The position numbers were made by a program, and so were the translations under genes. Positions 53,663 to 63,291 of a stretch of DNA of 64,000 nucleotides are shown here, piece by piece; position 1 is the stretch's first letter, and the number at the start of each line of letters is the position of its first letter. Source of the stretch: Rhodospirillales bacterium (GTDB lineage Bacteria > Pseudomonadota > Alphaproteobacteria > Reyranellales > Reyranellaceae). A model generated the notes under the pieces. The model saw nothing but the letters and a program-made list of their open reading frames with translations. It was not told where the DNA came from and made no database searches. The stretch spans positions 26,083-90,082 of the forward strand of contig CANIEC010000002.1 of NCBI GenBank assembly GCA_947466085.1, written 5' to 3'.

Positions 53663-54694
53663 CTAGGCGAGTTCCCGGCGCACGATCGCGGCGCCCTCGC
53701 TCAGGGCCTTGAGCTTTCCGAAGGCGGTCGCGCGCGGCAGGTATTTCATGCCGCAATCGGGGGCCGGCAGGAGCTTGTCCGGGCCGATATGCTTCAGGCC
53801 GGCGCGGATGCGCTCGGCCACTTTCTCCGGTGTCTCGATCTCGGGATCACTGAGGTCGATCACGCCCAGCATCACCTTCTTGGGCGCAAGGTCCTTCAGA
53901 ACGCCGAGGTCGAGCTTGGGCTGGGCCGATTCGATCGAAATCTGCTGGGCGATCGTATCCGAAAGTTGCGGCAGGAAGGAATAGCCGGTGGGCTTGAGAC
54001 CGGTCACCACGGCGGCATAGCCGAAGCAGAGGTGGATGACGGTCGGCACGCTGATTCCCGCCAGCGCCCGGTTGATCGCCTTCACCGCGTAGCGCTTGGC
54101 TTCCTCGGGATTGTTGCGCAGCCACGGCTCGTCGAGCTGGATCACGTCGGCGCCCGCCTTGACGAGCTCGTGCGCCTCCTCGTTCACCGCGACGGCATAG
54201 TCCATGCACATCGCCTCCGCGTCCTTGTAGAACTCGTCCTTGACCTGCTGGCCCATCGTGAAGGGCCCGGGGAGGGTGATCTTGGCCAGCCGCTCGGTGT
54301 TGGCCCGCAGGAACGTCATGTCGCGCAACTCCACCGGCCCCGTCCGCCGGATCTTGCCCACGACCCGGGGCACAGGCGTGCGGTTGCCGGTGCGGTTCAC
54401 GATCTCCGCGGGATTCTCGTCGTCGATGCCTTCCAGCGCCGTCGCGAAACGGTTGGAGTAGCTCTCGCGCCGCATCTCGCCGTCGGTGATGACGTCGATT
54501 CCGGCGCGCTCCATGTCGCGGATGGCGAGCAGGGTGGCGTCGTCCTGGGCCTGCTCCAGCCAGGGTTCGGAGACGCGCCATATGTCCTTCACGCGCGTGC
54601 GCGGCACGCCCTTGCTCAGCAGCTGGCGGTCGACCAGCCAGTCCGGCTGGGGGTAGGAGCCGACGACGGTGGTCTGGAGGAGCGTTTCGCCCAT
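53663..54694 (-). CDS. MetE C-terminal-domain-like methyltransferase
   Basis: The 343-residue protein corresponds to the catalytic C-terminal half of cobalamin-independent methionine synthase: TTVVGSYPQPDWL, ITDGEMRRESYSNRF, LDEPWLRNN, zinc ligands His and Cys in VIHLCFGY and Cys in PAPDCGMKYLP. It lacks the N-terminal domain of full MetE, so it belongs to the stand-alone MetE-like group whose methyl donor is often not folate. Confidence 0.87.
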   Translation of the reverse strand: MGETLLQTTVVGSYPQPDWLVDRQLLSKGVPRTRVKDIWRVSEPWLEQAQDDATLLAIRDMERAGIDVITDGEMRRESYSNRFATALEGIDDENPAEIVNRTGNRTPVPRVVGKIRRTGPVELRDMTFLRANTERLAKITLPGPFTMGQQVKDEFYKDAEAMCMDYAVAVNEEAHELVKAGADVIQLDEPWLRNNPEEAKRYAVKAINRALAGISVPTVIHLCFGYAAVVTGLKPTGYSFLPQLSDTIAQQISIESAQPKLDLGVLKDLAPKKVMLGVIDLSDPEIETPEKVAERIRAGLKHIGPDKLLPAPDCGMKYLPRATAFGKLKALSEGAAIVRRELA

Positions 54695-54849
54695 TGTGCT
54701 ATTCCATTCTCAGCGAACTTCGATTGCACGGCAGTCTGGGACCCGATCAAGTCCCTGTCCATGTTCGGACGCTTCGTGTTGCTGCTGTTCCGAAGGCTGT
54801 CTACGCTAGGTCAGGCGAATGTCAGGCAGAGCACCCCCGTCTTCCGGAC

Positions 54850-55122
54850 ATGAAAGACCAGATGAAGCTCCTGATTTCCAGCCTTGTCCTGATCCTGCCG
54901 ATCGCCGCGTCGGCTGCCCCGGGCGACGCAGCCTACTGTAAGGCGCTGGTCGCGACGTACGAGAGCCTCGTCATGAAGAGAGGCGTCGCGCGCGGCGGTG
55001 TCGAAAGCGGGCTCGAGACCAGCGTGGCGCTCGACCAGTGCAAGAACGGAAATCCCGCGGGCATTCCCGTCCTCGAGCAGAAGTTGCGCGACCTCAGGAT
55101 CGACCTGCCGTCGCGCAACTGA
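54850..55122 (+). CDS. Small exported protein, unknown (90 aa)
   Basis: A signal peptide (MKLLISSLVLILPIAASA) precedes a 65-residue mature part with two Cys (AAYCKALVATYESL, ALDQCKNGN) that could form a disulfide. Starts at 54850 or 54862 are possible. No family recognised. Confidence 0.65.
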   Translation: MKDQMKLLISSLVLILPIAASAAPGDAAYCKALVATYESLVMKRGVARGGVESGLETSVALDQCKNGNPAGIPVLEQKLRDLRIDLPSRN

Positions 55123-55131
55123 AATCGGGGC

Positions 55132-56538
55132 CTAGGCCGCGACCGGATCGATCGGCGTCACGATCCCTTCGGCCGCCTCGATCACTTCGCCGGCATCGAG
55201 GCAGAGATCCTCGCGGTTGCGCATCGCCATGATCTGGACGCCGGTGCGCAGCCTGCCGTGGCTGCCGACCGGCACGGCGAGACCGGGCAGGCCGAGCAGC
55301 GGGGCGATCAGGGCGGAGCGCATCGATTCAAGCACCTCGCGCTGGCCGTCGGGCGTGATGTCGGCCACCTGCTTCGGCGGCAGGTCGCACAGTGTCGGGA
55401 AGATGACCAGTGGCCATTGCTGGAAGAACGTCATCCAGCGGTAGGCCAGCGCCTCGCGCTCCGTCAGCGCCGCAATATAGGTCGCGAGGTCGACTGGCTT
55501 GTGGATCGAGAGCCAGGCCTGCATCGCCGCGATTCCGTCGGGATCGCCCATCTTCTGCATCATGGGCCACAGGCCGCCGAACACGTCGGTGACGCAGATC
55601 TGATGCCACAGCTCGACGGCGCGCTCGATGTCCGGTGGCAGCACCTCCTCCACGACATAGCCCGCGCCGCGGAGATGCTTGCCCGCCAGCCGCACCGCCT
55701 CGACCTGCGCGGGATGGCTCTTGCCGCCCGGCACTTCCGGCACGATCGCGACCCTGATGGGGCGGGCCGGGGCGGGGCCCCGCATCGGCACGTCGTTCCA
55801 GCGCCAGTCGCGGCGGTCGCCGCGCGCCATCACTTCCAGCGCGAGGCGGGCGTCGCGCACCGTGCGGGTATGGGGGCCCTGCGTCGCCATCAGGATCGCG
55901 CCGATGGGGCGGCCCGAGGCGACGCCTGTCGGATTGAAGGAGGGGATGCGGGCGAAGCCCGTGCGCAGGCCGACCACGCCATTGCAATAGGCCGGGATGC
56001 GCACTGAGCCGCCGATGTCGTTGCCATGGGCGATGGCGCCGATGCCGGTCGCCGTCGCCGCGCCGGCGCCGCCGCTCGAGCCGCCCGGCGTCACGCTGGG
56101 GTCGCGCGGATTGAGGGTGCGGCCGTGCAGGGCATTGTCGGAGAAGATGCGCATCGAGAAGGCCGGCGCATTGGTGCGGCCCACGATGATCGCGCCGGCA
56201 TGCTTCAGGTTGGCCACGACCGGGCTGTCTTCCTGGGCGATCAGGTCCTTCAGCGGGATGACGCCGTTGTCGGTGGGCAGGCCCGCCTGGTCGACGTTGA
56301 TCTTGGTGGTGACCGGAACGCCGTGCAGCGGCGGCAGGGCATGGCCGCGCGCACGGGCCGCGTCCGCCGTCTCGGCCTCGGCACGGGCTTCGCTCTCCAG
56401 CACGCGGACCACGGCGTTGATGGCGGGATTGACCTTGTGCAGGCGGCCCAGGACGGAATCCACCGCCTCCCGCGCCGAGGCCTGTCCGGTGCGGATCAGT
56501 CGCGCCAGGTCGGTCGCGTCGTACTGCCAAAGCTCCAT
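55132..56538 (-). CDS. Amidase (amidase-signature family)
   Basis: The 468-residue protein has the Ser-cisSer-Lys catalytic set: Lys in PVTTKINVDQ, cis-Ser in TPGGSSGGAGA and nucleophile Ser in GNDIGGSVRIPA. It hydrolyses an amide bond of an unknown substrate. ATG 56538 follows GAGGGCAAG. Confidence 0.93.
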   Translation of the reverse strand: MELWQYDATDLARLIRTGQASAREAVDSVLGRLHKVNPAINAVVRVLESEARAEAETADAARARGHALPPLHGVPVTTKINVDQAGLPTDNGVIPLKDLIAQEDSPVVANLKHAGAIIVGRTNAPAFSMRIFSDNALHGRTLNPRDPSVTPGGSSGGAGAATATGIGAIAHGNDIGGSVRIPAYCNGVVGLRTGFARIPSFNPTGVASGRPIGAILMATQGPHTRTVRDARLALEVMARGDRRDWRWNDVPMRGPAPARPIRVAIVPEVPGGKSHPAQVEAVRLAGKHLRGAGYVVEEVLPPDIERAVELWHQICVTDVFGGLWPMMQKMGDPDGIAAMQAWLSIHKPVDLATYIAALTEREALAYRWMTFFQQWPLVIFPTLCDLPPKQVADITPDGQREVLESMRSALIAPLLGLPGLAVPVGSHGRLRTGVQIMAMRNREDLCLDAGEVIEAAEGIVTPIDPVAA

Positions 56539-56555
56539 CTTGCCCTCGCTGAACG

Positions 56556-56912
56556 CTACTTCGTTTCCATGCCGAAGAAGATCATGTTGCCGTCCGGATC
56601 CGCAATGGCGAAGTCGCGAAGCCCGTAATCCTGGTCCCTCGGGGCATTGAGGATCCTGGCGCCGCGCCGCATGAGATCGGCATGGACCGCGTCGACATCG
56701 TCGACATGGATGCTCACGGCGGCATGGCCCGGCGGGCGCGGTGCGTGCGAGGCTGCGATCAGGTGCAGCGAGACCTCTCCCGAGCACAGGCCGACAAAGA
56801 AGGTCGGCGCGCCGTACTCGAAGGCGATATCGAAGCCGACACAGTCGCGGTAGTAGGCGAGGCTGGCAGCCGCGTCCTTGACGGTGAAGACAGTGGTGCT
56901 GCCGCGCATCAT
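56556..56912 (-). CDS. VOC/glyoxalase-type protein
   Basis: The 118-residue single VOC domain has FTVKDAAASLAYYRDCVGFD, HVDDVDAVHADLMRRG and IADPDGNMIFF. It overlaps the upstream LysR gene by ATGA, so a regulator and a small metal-dependent enzyme or binding protein are coupled. An amidase follows 17 nt later on the same strand. Confidence 0.85.
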   Translation of the reverse strand: MMRGSTTVFTVKDAAASLAYYRDCVGFDIAFEYGAPTFFVGLCSGEVSLHLIAASHAPRPPGHAAVSIHVDDVDAVHADLMRRGARILNAPRDQDYGLRDFAIADPDGNMIFFGMETK

Positions 56913-57781
56913 TTCGTTTGCCCCTTCGTCACGTGCTTCTGGAAGGCGAGGAGGGCGCTGGAGGGAAGCATGTCCCGGCGGCGCACGAAGACGGTCTGCA
57001 CCCGCGCTTCCGCCGCGGGCAGACGGTGCGCGCGAACCTGACCGCCGCGCCATGTCGGCCCGATCAGGGGGCGGGGCATCAGCGTGATGCCGAGCCCGGC
57101 GGCCACGGCGCCCAGGATCGCCTCCAGCGTGCCGAACTCCAGCCGCCTCAGGCCGACGACTCCGCGCCGCGCCAGAAGCTCCTCCAGCCGCTGGCGGTAG
57201 GAGCATCCGGCCCGCAGGATAACGAGGCGCAGGTCGGGCCGCCGCAGTGCCGCCGCCAGCGTCGCCTCCGTCGGCGCGCTGAGCAGGGCGAGCTCCTCGC
57301 TGAAGGCCGGCTTCGAGAGGAGTAGGGGATGCGCGACCGGTCCGCAGACGAAGGCGCCCTCGAGCTCGCGGCCCAGCACGCGCTCGACCATTTCCTCCGT
57401 CGTGCCGGTCCGCAGCACGAGGTCGACGCCGGGATGGGCCTGCACATAGGAGGCGAGCAGGGGCGAGAGCCGCAGCGCGGCCGTCGTTTCCAGCGAGCCT
57501 ATGGTCAGCGTTCCGCGTGGCGCGCCATCGTCGCGGGCCGCCCGCAAGGCCTCGTCGAGCAGCGCGTCGACCCTCGTGGCATAGGGCATCAGCCTCTCGC
57601 CGGCCGGGGTCAGGCGGGCGCCTGCACGGCTGCGCTCGAACAGCGAGACGCCCAGCGCTTCCTCCAGGCGCCGCACGCGCTGCGTCACGTTGGACTGGAC
57701 AGTGTTCAGTTCGCGGGCCGCGCGGCCCATGCCACCGAGGCGGGCGACGGCTTCGAACGTGGCGAGATCCCTGGCATCCAT
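56909..57781 (-). CDS. LysR-family transcriptional regulator
   Basis: The 290-residue protein has the N-terminal HTH (FEAVARLGGMGRAARELNTVQSNVTQRVRRLEEALG) and a substrate-binding domain of the usual length. It is divergent from the nitronate-monooxygenase-like gene and is followed by the VOC and amidase genes, so either could be its target. Confidence 0.92.
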   Translation of the reverse strand: MDARDLATFEAVARLGGMGRAARELNTVQSNVTQRVRRLEEALGVSLFERSRAGARLTPAGERLMPYATRVDALLDEALRAARDDGAPRGTLTIGSLETTAALRLSPLLASYVQAHPGVDLVLRTGTTEEMVERVLGRELEGAFVCGPVAHPLLLSKPAFSEELALLSAPTEATLAAALRRPDLRLVILRAGCSYRQRLEELLARRGVVGLRRLEFGTLEAILGAVAAGLGITLMPRPLIGPTWRGGQVRAHRLPAAEARVQTVFVRRRDMLPSSALLAFQKHVTKGQTK

Positions 57782-57877
57782 GCCATCAGAATATCAGATG
57801 AGGTCGATTAGTATAAATCGCTGATTGGAATGCCTGCCGCTGGCCTAGACTGAAGGGACAACAAGGAGAGAACAGCC

Positions 57878-58951
57878 ATGCAGTGGCAGGACCGCCGCCT
57901 TCTCGATCTCTTCGGGATCGATCACCCCATCCTCCAGGCGCCGATGGCGGGCGTGACGTCGCCGCAGATGGCGATCGCTGCGTCCGAAGCCGGCGCGCTG
58001 GGATCCATTGCCGGGGCGATGCTGAGCCTGGATGGGCTGCGGCAGGAATTCCAGATGGTGAAGCAGGGAACGTCCCGGCCGTTCAACGTGAACTTCTTCG
58101 TGCACAAGCCGCCGGCGGCGGATGCGGCGCGCGACACGGCCTGGCGCCGGAAGCTGGCGGGCTATTACAGCGAACTCGGCGTGGCGGCCGATGCGAAGGG
58201 GCCGTCACGCGCCGCCTTCGACGCCGCGGCCTGCGAGCTGGTGCTGGAGTTTAAGCCCAAGGTCGCCAGCTTTCACTTCGGCCTGCCCGTCAGATCCCTG
58301 ATGCAGCGCCTGAAGGCGGCCGGCATCCTGGTCATCGCTTCGGCGACGACGGCCGAGGAGGCGCGCTGGCTGGAGGGTGAGGGCGTCGATGCCGTCATCG
58401 CGCAGGGTGCGGAGGCCGGCGGTCATCGCGGCATGTTCCTCGTGGACGACGTCACGCGTCAGGCCGGAACGATGGCGCTCGTGCCCCAGGTCGTGGACGC
58501 GGTGAAAGTGCCGGTGATCGCCGCCGGCGGAATCGGTGACGGTCGCGGCATTGCAGCAGCCCTGGCGCTGGGGGCGGCCGGCGCCCAGATCGGCACGGCT
58601 TTCATGCTGACCCCCGAGGCCAAGACGGTGGCTCTGCATCGTGCGGCGCTCAAGCAGGCCAACGACAACAGCACGACCCTCACCAATGTCTTCACCGGCC
58701 GCCCCGCACGCGGCATCGTGAACCGCATCGTGAGCGAGGTGGGACCGATGAGCGCGGAGGCGCCCGCCTTCCCATTGGCCGCGGAGGCGACCCAGCCGCT
58801 GCGCGGGCCGGCAGAGGCCAGGGGGTCGACGGACTTTACGCCGCTGTGGAGCGGGCAGGCCCCGACCCTGGCGCGGGAGATGCCGGCCGGCGAACTGGTG
58901 AAGACGATGGTGCGAGAGACCGAGGCCGTTCTCGGCCGCGTACGTGGATGA
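57878..58951 (+). CDS. Nitronate monooxygenase-like flavoprotein
   Basis: The 357-residue TIM-barrel protein has HPILQAPMAGVTSPQMAIAAS, the FMN-site sequence AQGAEAGGHRG, VPVIAAGGIGDGRGIAAALALGAAGAQIGTAF and INR-like NRIVSEVGPM. These mark class II nitronate monooxygenases/2-nitropropane dioxygenases. AGGAG precedes the start. Confidence 0.92.
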   Translation: MQWQDRRLLDLFGIDHPILQAPMAGVTSPQMAIAASEAGALGSIAGAMLSLDGLRQEFQMVKQGTSRPFNVNFFVHKPPAADAARDTAWRRKLAGYYSELGVAADAKGPSRAAFDAAACELVLEFKPKVASFHFGLPVRSLMQRLKAAGILVIASATTAEEARWLEGEGVDAVIAQGAEAGGHRGMFLVDDVTRQAGTMALVPQVVDAVKVPVIAAGGIGDGRGIAAALALGAAGAQIGTAFMLTPEAKTVALHRAALKQANDNSTTLTNVFTGRPARGIVNRIVSEVGPMSAEAPAFPLAAEATQPLRGPAEARGSTDFTPLWSGQAPTLAREMPAGELVKTMVRETEAVLGRVRG

Positions 58952-58962
58952 CGGCGCCGAAG

Positions 58963-59943
58963 TCACGCACCTCTCGACGGTCGTCTGCCCCTTCGTGAGA
59001 CGGCAGACGACTCCGCGGCTTGCGCCTTGCGTACGTGACTGCGGATCAGCTTGATGAAGGCGCGGGCCGCCGGCAGCAGAGTCCTCTCTCTCTTCCAGGC
59101 TATGCCCATTTCGACCGAGGGCAGCTTTCTCAGCCACGGCAGATGCAGCAGCGCGAAGCGGCTGGCGGCAATGCCCTCGGTGATCTCTGTCGGATGGCCG
59201 AGACTGATCGCGTCCGTTGCCGCCACGATGTCGCTGGCGCTGCGGAAGGACGACACGGCGATCGAGGGCAGGACGCCACCGCCACGTTCGTCGATCCTCA
59301 TGCCGCTGTCGATGTCGGCGATGAAGGCGATGCGCGACACGGACATGCCGGGCATCACGAACGGGTAGTTGCGCAGGTCGTCCGGCTTCGGATTGGACTT
59401 CGCAAGCAGCGGATGGCCGGCACGGCAGAAGTAGACGCCCTGAAGCACGCCCAGACTCTCGACGCGGAGCGACGGCATGTCCCGCAAGGCGAGAATGTCG
59501 GCCACGGCAAAGTCCGCCTGGTCGGACATCAGGGACGACAGCGCCGCCGTCCACTCGCGCTCCAGGATTTCGAGACGAATCGACGGATTGGCCTTGATGA
59601 GTTCGATCGCCGCGGGCTGGACCGCGATGTCATCGATGTAGGCGCCGGCAACGACGCGCAACCGCCCGCCGCGGCCGTCTCGCACGAGCTCCAGGCGATT
59701 CGACAGGACCTCGGCACGGGCGACGAGTTCCTCGGCCATCCGGATGACCTCCTCGCCCGCCGGCGTCGGCACCACGTCCCGGCTCGACCGCTCGAACACC
59801 CTCAGGCCGAGTCGTCTCTCGAGGGCAGCGATTTTCCGGCTGAGGGTCGGCTGGCTGATCTTCAGGACCGCGGCGGCCTGTCCGAAGTGCCGATGCCTCG
59901 CGAGCACGACGGCGTAGTGCAGCATCTTGAGATCTAGGCTCAT
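58963..59943 (-). CDS. LysR-family transcriptional regulator
   Basis: The 326-residue protein has the HTH (RHRHFGQAAAVLKISQPTLSRKIAALERRLGL) and a LysR ligand domain; the C-terminal tail is Arg/Ser-rich. It is divergent from the sulfatase gene, whose start lies 82 nt away, and probably regulates it. Confidence 0.92.
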   Translation of the reverse strand: MSLDLKMLHYAVVLARHRHFGQAAAVLKISQPTLSRKIAALERRLGLRVFERSSRDVVPTPAGEEVIRMAEELVARAEVLSNRLELVRDGRGGRLRVVAGAYIDDIAVQPAAIELIKANPSIRLEILEREWTAALSSLMSDQADFAVADILALRDMPSLRVESLGVLQGVYFCRAGHPLLAKSNPKPDDLRNYPFVMPGMSVSRIAFIADIDSGMRIDERGGGVLPSIAVSSFRSASDIVAATDAISLGHPTEITEGIAASRFALLHLPWLRKLPSVEMGIAWKRERTLLPAARAFIKLIRSHVRKAQAAESSAVSRRGRRPSRGA

Positions 59944-60025
59944 TCCAATACTGTATCGTTCTCCGCGTTGTTTTGCATCGTACGCGAGAAGACAGTTGTC
60001 GAGTTACCAGAAGAGGGGGAGTGCC

Positions 60026-61636
60026 ATGACCAGGAAGAGATTTGGGCGCCTGTTATCGGCGGCAGCGCTGCTGGTTGGGCTCTCCGGCGGGGTTGTGCCG
60101 GCACAGGCCCAGGCTCCGGCCCCCGCGAAACCCAATATCCTTGTCATCTTCGGCGACGACATCGGCTACTGGAACATCAGCGCCTACAACCGCGGCATGA
60201 TGGGCTACCGCACGCCCAGCATCGACCGCATCGCCCGCGAAGGCGCGATCTTCACCGACTATTACGGCCAGCAATCCTGCACGGCGGGCCGCGCGGCCTT
60301 CATCACCGGCCAGTCGCCCATCCGCACCGGCCTGCTGAAGGTCGGCCTCCCCGGGGCGCCCGAGGGCCTGTCCGAGAAGGATCCGACCATTGCCGACTTC
60401 CTGAAGCCGCAGGGCTACATGACCGGCCAGTTCGGCAAAAACCATCTCGGCGACCGCAATGAATTCCTGCCGACGGTGCACGGTTTCGACGAGTTCTTCG
60501 GCAACCTCTACCACCTCAATGCGGAGGAGGAGCCGGAGAACATCGACTACCCGAAGGATCCCACCTTCAAGGCGAAGTACGGCCCGCGCGGCGTCCTGAA
60601 GTGCGTCGCCACGGCCACCGAAACGCCGGGCGAGGATCCGCGCTTCGGCAAGTGGGGCAAGCAGAAGTGCGAGGACACCGGCCCGCTCACCAAGAAGCGC
60701 ATGGAGACGGTGGACGAGGAGTTTGTCGCAGCCTCCCTCGACTTCATCGACCGCGCCAACCGCGACAAGAAGCCGTTCTTCGCCTGGGTCAATTCCAGCC
60801 GCATGCACATCTGGACCCATCTCAAGCCGTCGTCCGCGGGCAAGACCGGTCTCGGCGTCGTCGCCGACGGCATGGTCGAGCATGACGGCCAGGTCGGCCA
60901 GCTGCTGAAGAAGCTCGACGATCTCAAGATCGCCGACAACACAATCGTGATCTACACGACCGACAATGGCGCCGAGGTCATGAGCTGGCCCGACGGCGGC
61001 ACCACGCCGTTCCGCGGCGAGAAGAACACCAACTGGGAGGGCGGCTATCGCGTGCCCGCCATGGTGCGCTGGCCGGGCCTGGTGAAGCCCGGCACCGAGA
61101 TCAACGAGGTGTTCTCGGCCGAGGACTGGCTGCAGACCCTGCTGGCCTCGGTCGGCGAGACCGATCTCGCGGCCAAGCTGAAGCAGGGCGCCACCTTCGG
61201 CGGCAAGAGCTTCAAGGTCCATCTCGACGGCTACGACCAGCGTGAGCTGCTGAAGAACGGCACGGGCAGCGCCCGCAAGGAGTTCTTCTACTGGACCGAC
61301 GACGGCGGCCTGGCCGGCCTGCGCTACGACAAATGGAAGCTCGCCTTCATGGAGCAGCGCAAGCACGGCTTCGACGTGTGGCAGGACCCGATGGTGACCC
61401 TGCGCGTGCCGAAGCTCTTCGACCTCAAGGCCGATCCGTTCGAGCGCGCCGACCACGAGGGCATGGGCTACAGCCGCTGGCGCATCGACCGCATCTACCT
61501 GCTGGTGCCGGCACAGGTCTACGTCACCAACTTCATCAAGACGCTGGTCGAGTTCCCGCCACGCCAGAAGCCGGGTTCGTTCAACCTCGAAGGCGTTCTG
61601 AACAAGCTTACCTCTCCGCCGCAGAGCGCGAACTGA
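60026..61636 (+). CDS. Arylsulfatase (formylglycine-dependent), exported
   Basis: The 536-residue protein has a signal peptide (cleavage near AQAQA), metal ligands DD at 44-45 (FGDDIGYWN) and the formylglycine site CTAGR (Cys85), followed by TGLLKVGLPG and NGAEVMSWPDGG. It cleaves sulfate esters outside the cytoplasm. The CxAxR site needs conversion of Cys85 by a formylglycine-generating enzyme, encoded next door. GGGGGAG precedes ATG 60026. Confidence 0.94.
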   Translation: MTRKRFGRLLSAAALLVGLSGGVVPAQAQAPAPAKPNILVIFGDDIGYWNISAYNRGMMGYRTPSIDRIAREGAIFTDYYGQQSCTAGRAAFITGQSPIRTGLLKVGLPGAPEGLSEKDPTIADFLKPQGYMTGQFGKNHLGDRNEFLPTVHGFDEFFGNLYHLNAEEEPENIDYPKDPTFKAKYGPRGVLKCVATATETPGEDPRFGKWGKQKCEDTGPLTKKRMETVDEEFVAASLDFIDRANRDKKPFFAWVNSSRMHIWTHLKPSSAGKTGLGVVADGMVEHDGQVGQLLKKLDDLKIADNTIVIYTTDNGAEVMSWPDGGTTPFRGEKNTNWEGGYRVPAMVRWPGLVKPGTEINEVFSAEDWLQTLLASVGETDLAAKLKQGATFGGKSFKVHLDGYDQRELLKNGTGSARKEFFYWTDDGGLAGLRYDKWKLAFMEQRKHGFDVWQDPMVTLRVPKLFDLKADPFERADHEGMGYSRWRIDRIYLLVPAQVYVTNFIKTLVEFPPRQKPGSFNLEGVLNKLTSPPQSAN

Positions 61637-61718
61637 GAGAGTAAATGCCGGGGGAGAGGGCATCCGGCCGTCCGCGTCGCATAGCGGACGGCCGGAGAGG
61701 CGTGTAGGACTGGCGACC

Positions 61719-62672
61719 ATGAATAGCGTCGCTGGTGCCGGCTCGCCTCACCCTGGGATGGTGTGGATTCCCGGCGGGACTTTCCGCATGGGCTCGGACC
61801 ATCACTATGCCGAGGAGAAGCCCGTCCACACGGTGACGGTCGACGGCTTCTGGATCGACCAGACGCCCGTCACTAATGCCGAGTTCCGCCGGTTCATCGA
61901 GGCCACCGGCCATGTCACCTGGGCCGAGATCGATCCCGATCCGAAGGACTATCCCGGCGCGCGCCCCGGGATGCTCAAGGCCGGCGGGCTGGTCTTCACG
62001 CCGCCGTCGAAGCCGGTCGATCTCGCCGACTGGAGCCAGTGGTGGCGGTTCACCTTCGGCGCCACATGGCGGCGTCCCTACGGCAAGGGCAGCCATATCG
62101 GCGGCCTCGACGATCATCCCGTAGTGCAGGTCGCCTTCCGCGATGCAGAGGCCTATGCGAAATGGGCCGGCAAGGAGTTGCCGACCGAAGCGGAGTGGGA
62201 ATTCGCGGCGCGCGGCGGGCTCGATGGCGCGGAGTTCGCCTGGGGCGACGAGCTGACGCCGGAAGGCCGCCACATGGCCAATACCTGGCAGGGCCGCTTT
62301 CCGGCCGAGAACACGCGCGAGGACGGTTTCGCCCGTACCTCACCGGTGCGCGCCTTCCCGCCCAACGGCTACGGCGTGCACGACATGATCGGCAATGTCT
62401 GGGAATGGACGGCCGACTGGTATGCCGCCAAACACGTGCCCGATGCCGCCAAAGCCTGCTGCGTTCCCGAGAACCCGCGCGGGGCGACGCTCGAGCAGAG
62501 CTACGATCCGCGCGACCCGGTGCGCATCGCGCGCAAGGTGCTGAAGGGCGGCTCGCATCTCTGTGCCCCCAGCTACTGCAAGCGCTATCGCCCGGCTGCG
62601 CGCCACGCCGAGCAGATCGACACGACGACCAGCCATGTCGGGTTCCGGTGCATCAGCCGCGCGGGTGAATGA
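61719..62672 (+). CDS. Formylglycine-generating enzyme (sulfatase-modifying)
   Basis: The 317-residue protein begins MVWIPGGTFRMGSDHHYAEE and has TPVTNAEFRRFI, LPTEAEWEFAARGG and IGNVWEWTADW. The catalytic Cys pair is in GGSHLCAPSYCKRYRPAAR (Cys282 and Cys287). It oxidises the sulfatase Cys to formylglycine with copper and oxygen. Adjacent sulfatase and enzyme form a functional pair. Its end overlaps the convergent tetR by 20 bp. Confidence 0.94.
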   Translation: MNSVAGAGSPHPGMVWIPGGTFRMGSDHHYAEEKPVHTVTVDGFWIDQTPVTNAEFRRFIEATGHVTWAEIDPDPKDYPGARPGMLKAGGLVFTPPSKPVDLADWSQWWRFTFGATWRRPYGKGSHIGGLDDHPVVQVAFRDAEAYAKWAGKELPTEAEWEFAARGGLDGAEFAWGDELTPEGRHMANTWQGRFPAENTREDGFARTSPVRAFPPNGYGVHDMIGNVWEWTADWYAAKHVPDAAKACCVPENPRGATLEQSYDPRDPVRIARKVLKGGSHLCAPSYCKRYRPAARHAEQIDTTTSHVGFRCISRAGE

Positions 62673-63246
62673 CGGTGTCCAGAAGCTGATCGACGAAGTC
62701 GCGCGTGATCGGCGCGTGGCCCATCAGCAGGCGGTAGAAAAGGGGACCGAACACGAGATCGAGCGTGAGTTCCATGTCGTCCGGCGCTTCGATAGCCTCG
62801 TCGGCGATGCAGCGCTCCAGCAGCACGCGCGTCGCGTCGCGGTTGCGGGCGATGAACTCGTTGCGGAAGGCCTTGGCGAGTTCGGTCTCGGATTGAGCCG
62901 CCGCCACCATGGCCGCGACGCTGCGTCCGGTGGGCGCGGCGAAGGCATCGGCCAACGCATGGAGCTGGGCGCGCAGGGCCGCGAGCGCGGTTCGCGGTGA
63001 CTTCGCGGTCTTGTCGGCCCCGGTCGCTTCCAGGAATGCCGCCATCGCGACGGCAGGCGCGTTCGGCCAGTAGCGATAGATCGTCGGACGACTGACTCCC
63101 GCCTTCTGGGCAATCGCTTCGATGGTCACGGCCGTCAGCCCGCCGTGTCCCAGCAGATCGCGCGCCGCGACAAGGATCGCGGCACGGGTGCGCGGATCGC
63201 GGGGACGGCCGCGCACCGGTGGGGCCGAGGAGGGTTGACGGGACAT
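62653..63246 (-). CDS. TetR-family transcriptional regulator
   Basis: The 197-residue protein has the TetR HTH (AARDLLGHGGLTAVTIEAIAQKAGVSRPTIYRYWPN) and a TetR_C_11-like ligand domain. It is divergent from the VOC gene at 63292 with a palindromic operator between, so it likely represses that gene and itself. Confidence 0.92.
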   Translation of the reverse strand: MSRQPSSAPPVRGRPRDPRTRAAILVAARDLLGHGGLTAVTIEAIAQKAGVSRPTIYRYWPNAPAVAMAAFLEATGADKTAKSPRTALAALRAQLHALADAFAAPTGRSVAAMVAAAQSETELAKAFRNEFIARNRDATRVLLERCIADEAIEAPDDMELTLDLVFGPLFYRLLMGHAPITRDFVDQLLDTVIHPRG

Positions 63247-63247
63247 C

Positions 63248-63273
63248 TATTAACGTTACGATACGTAACGTAA
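63248..63273. promoter_or_regulatory. Palindromic TetR operator
   Basis: ATTAACGTTAC and GTAACGTAAT flank the 5-bp centre GATAC, differing by one extra base in the left arm. The site lies in the 45-bp gap between divergent tetR and VOC genes, overlapping both promoters. Confidence 0.75.
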
Positions 63274-63291
63274 TATAACACAGGTGATGCC

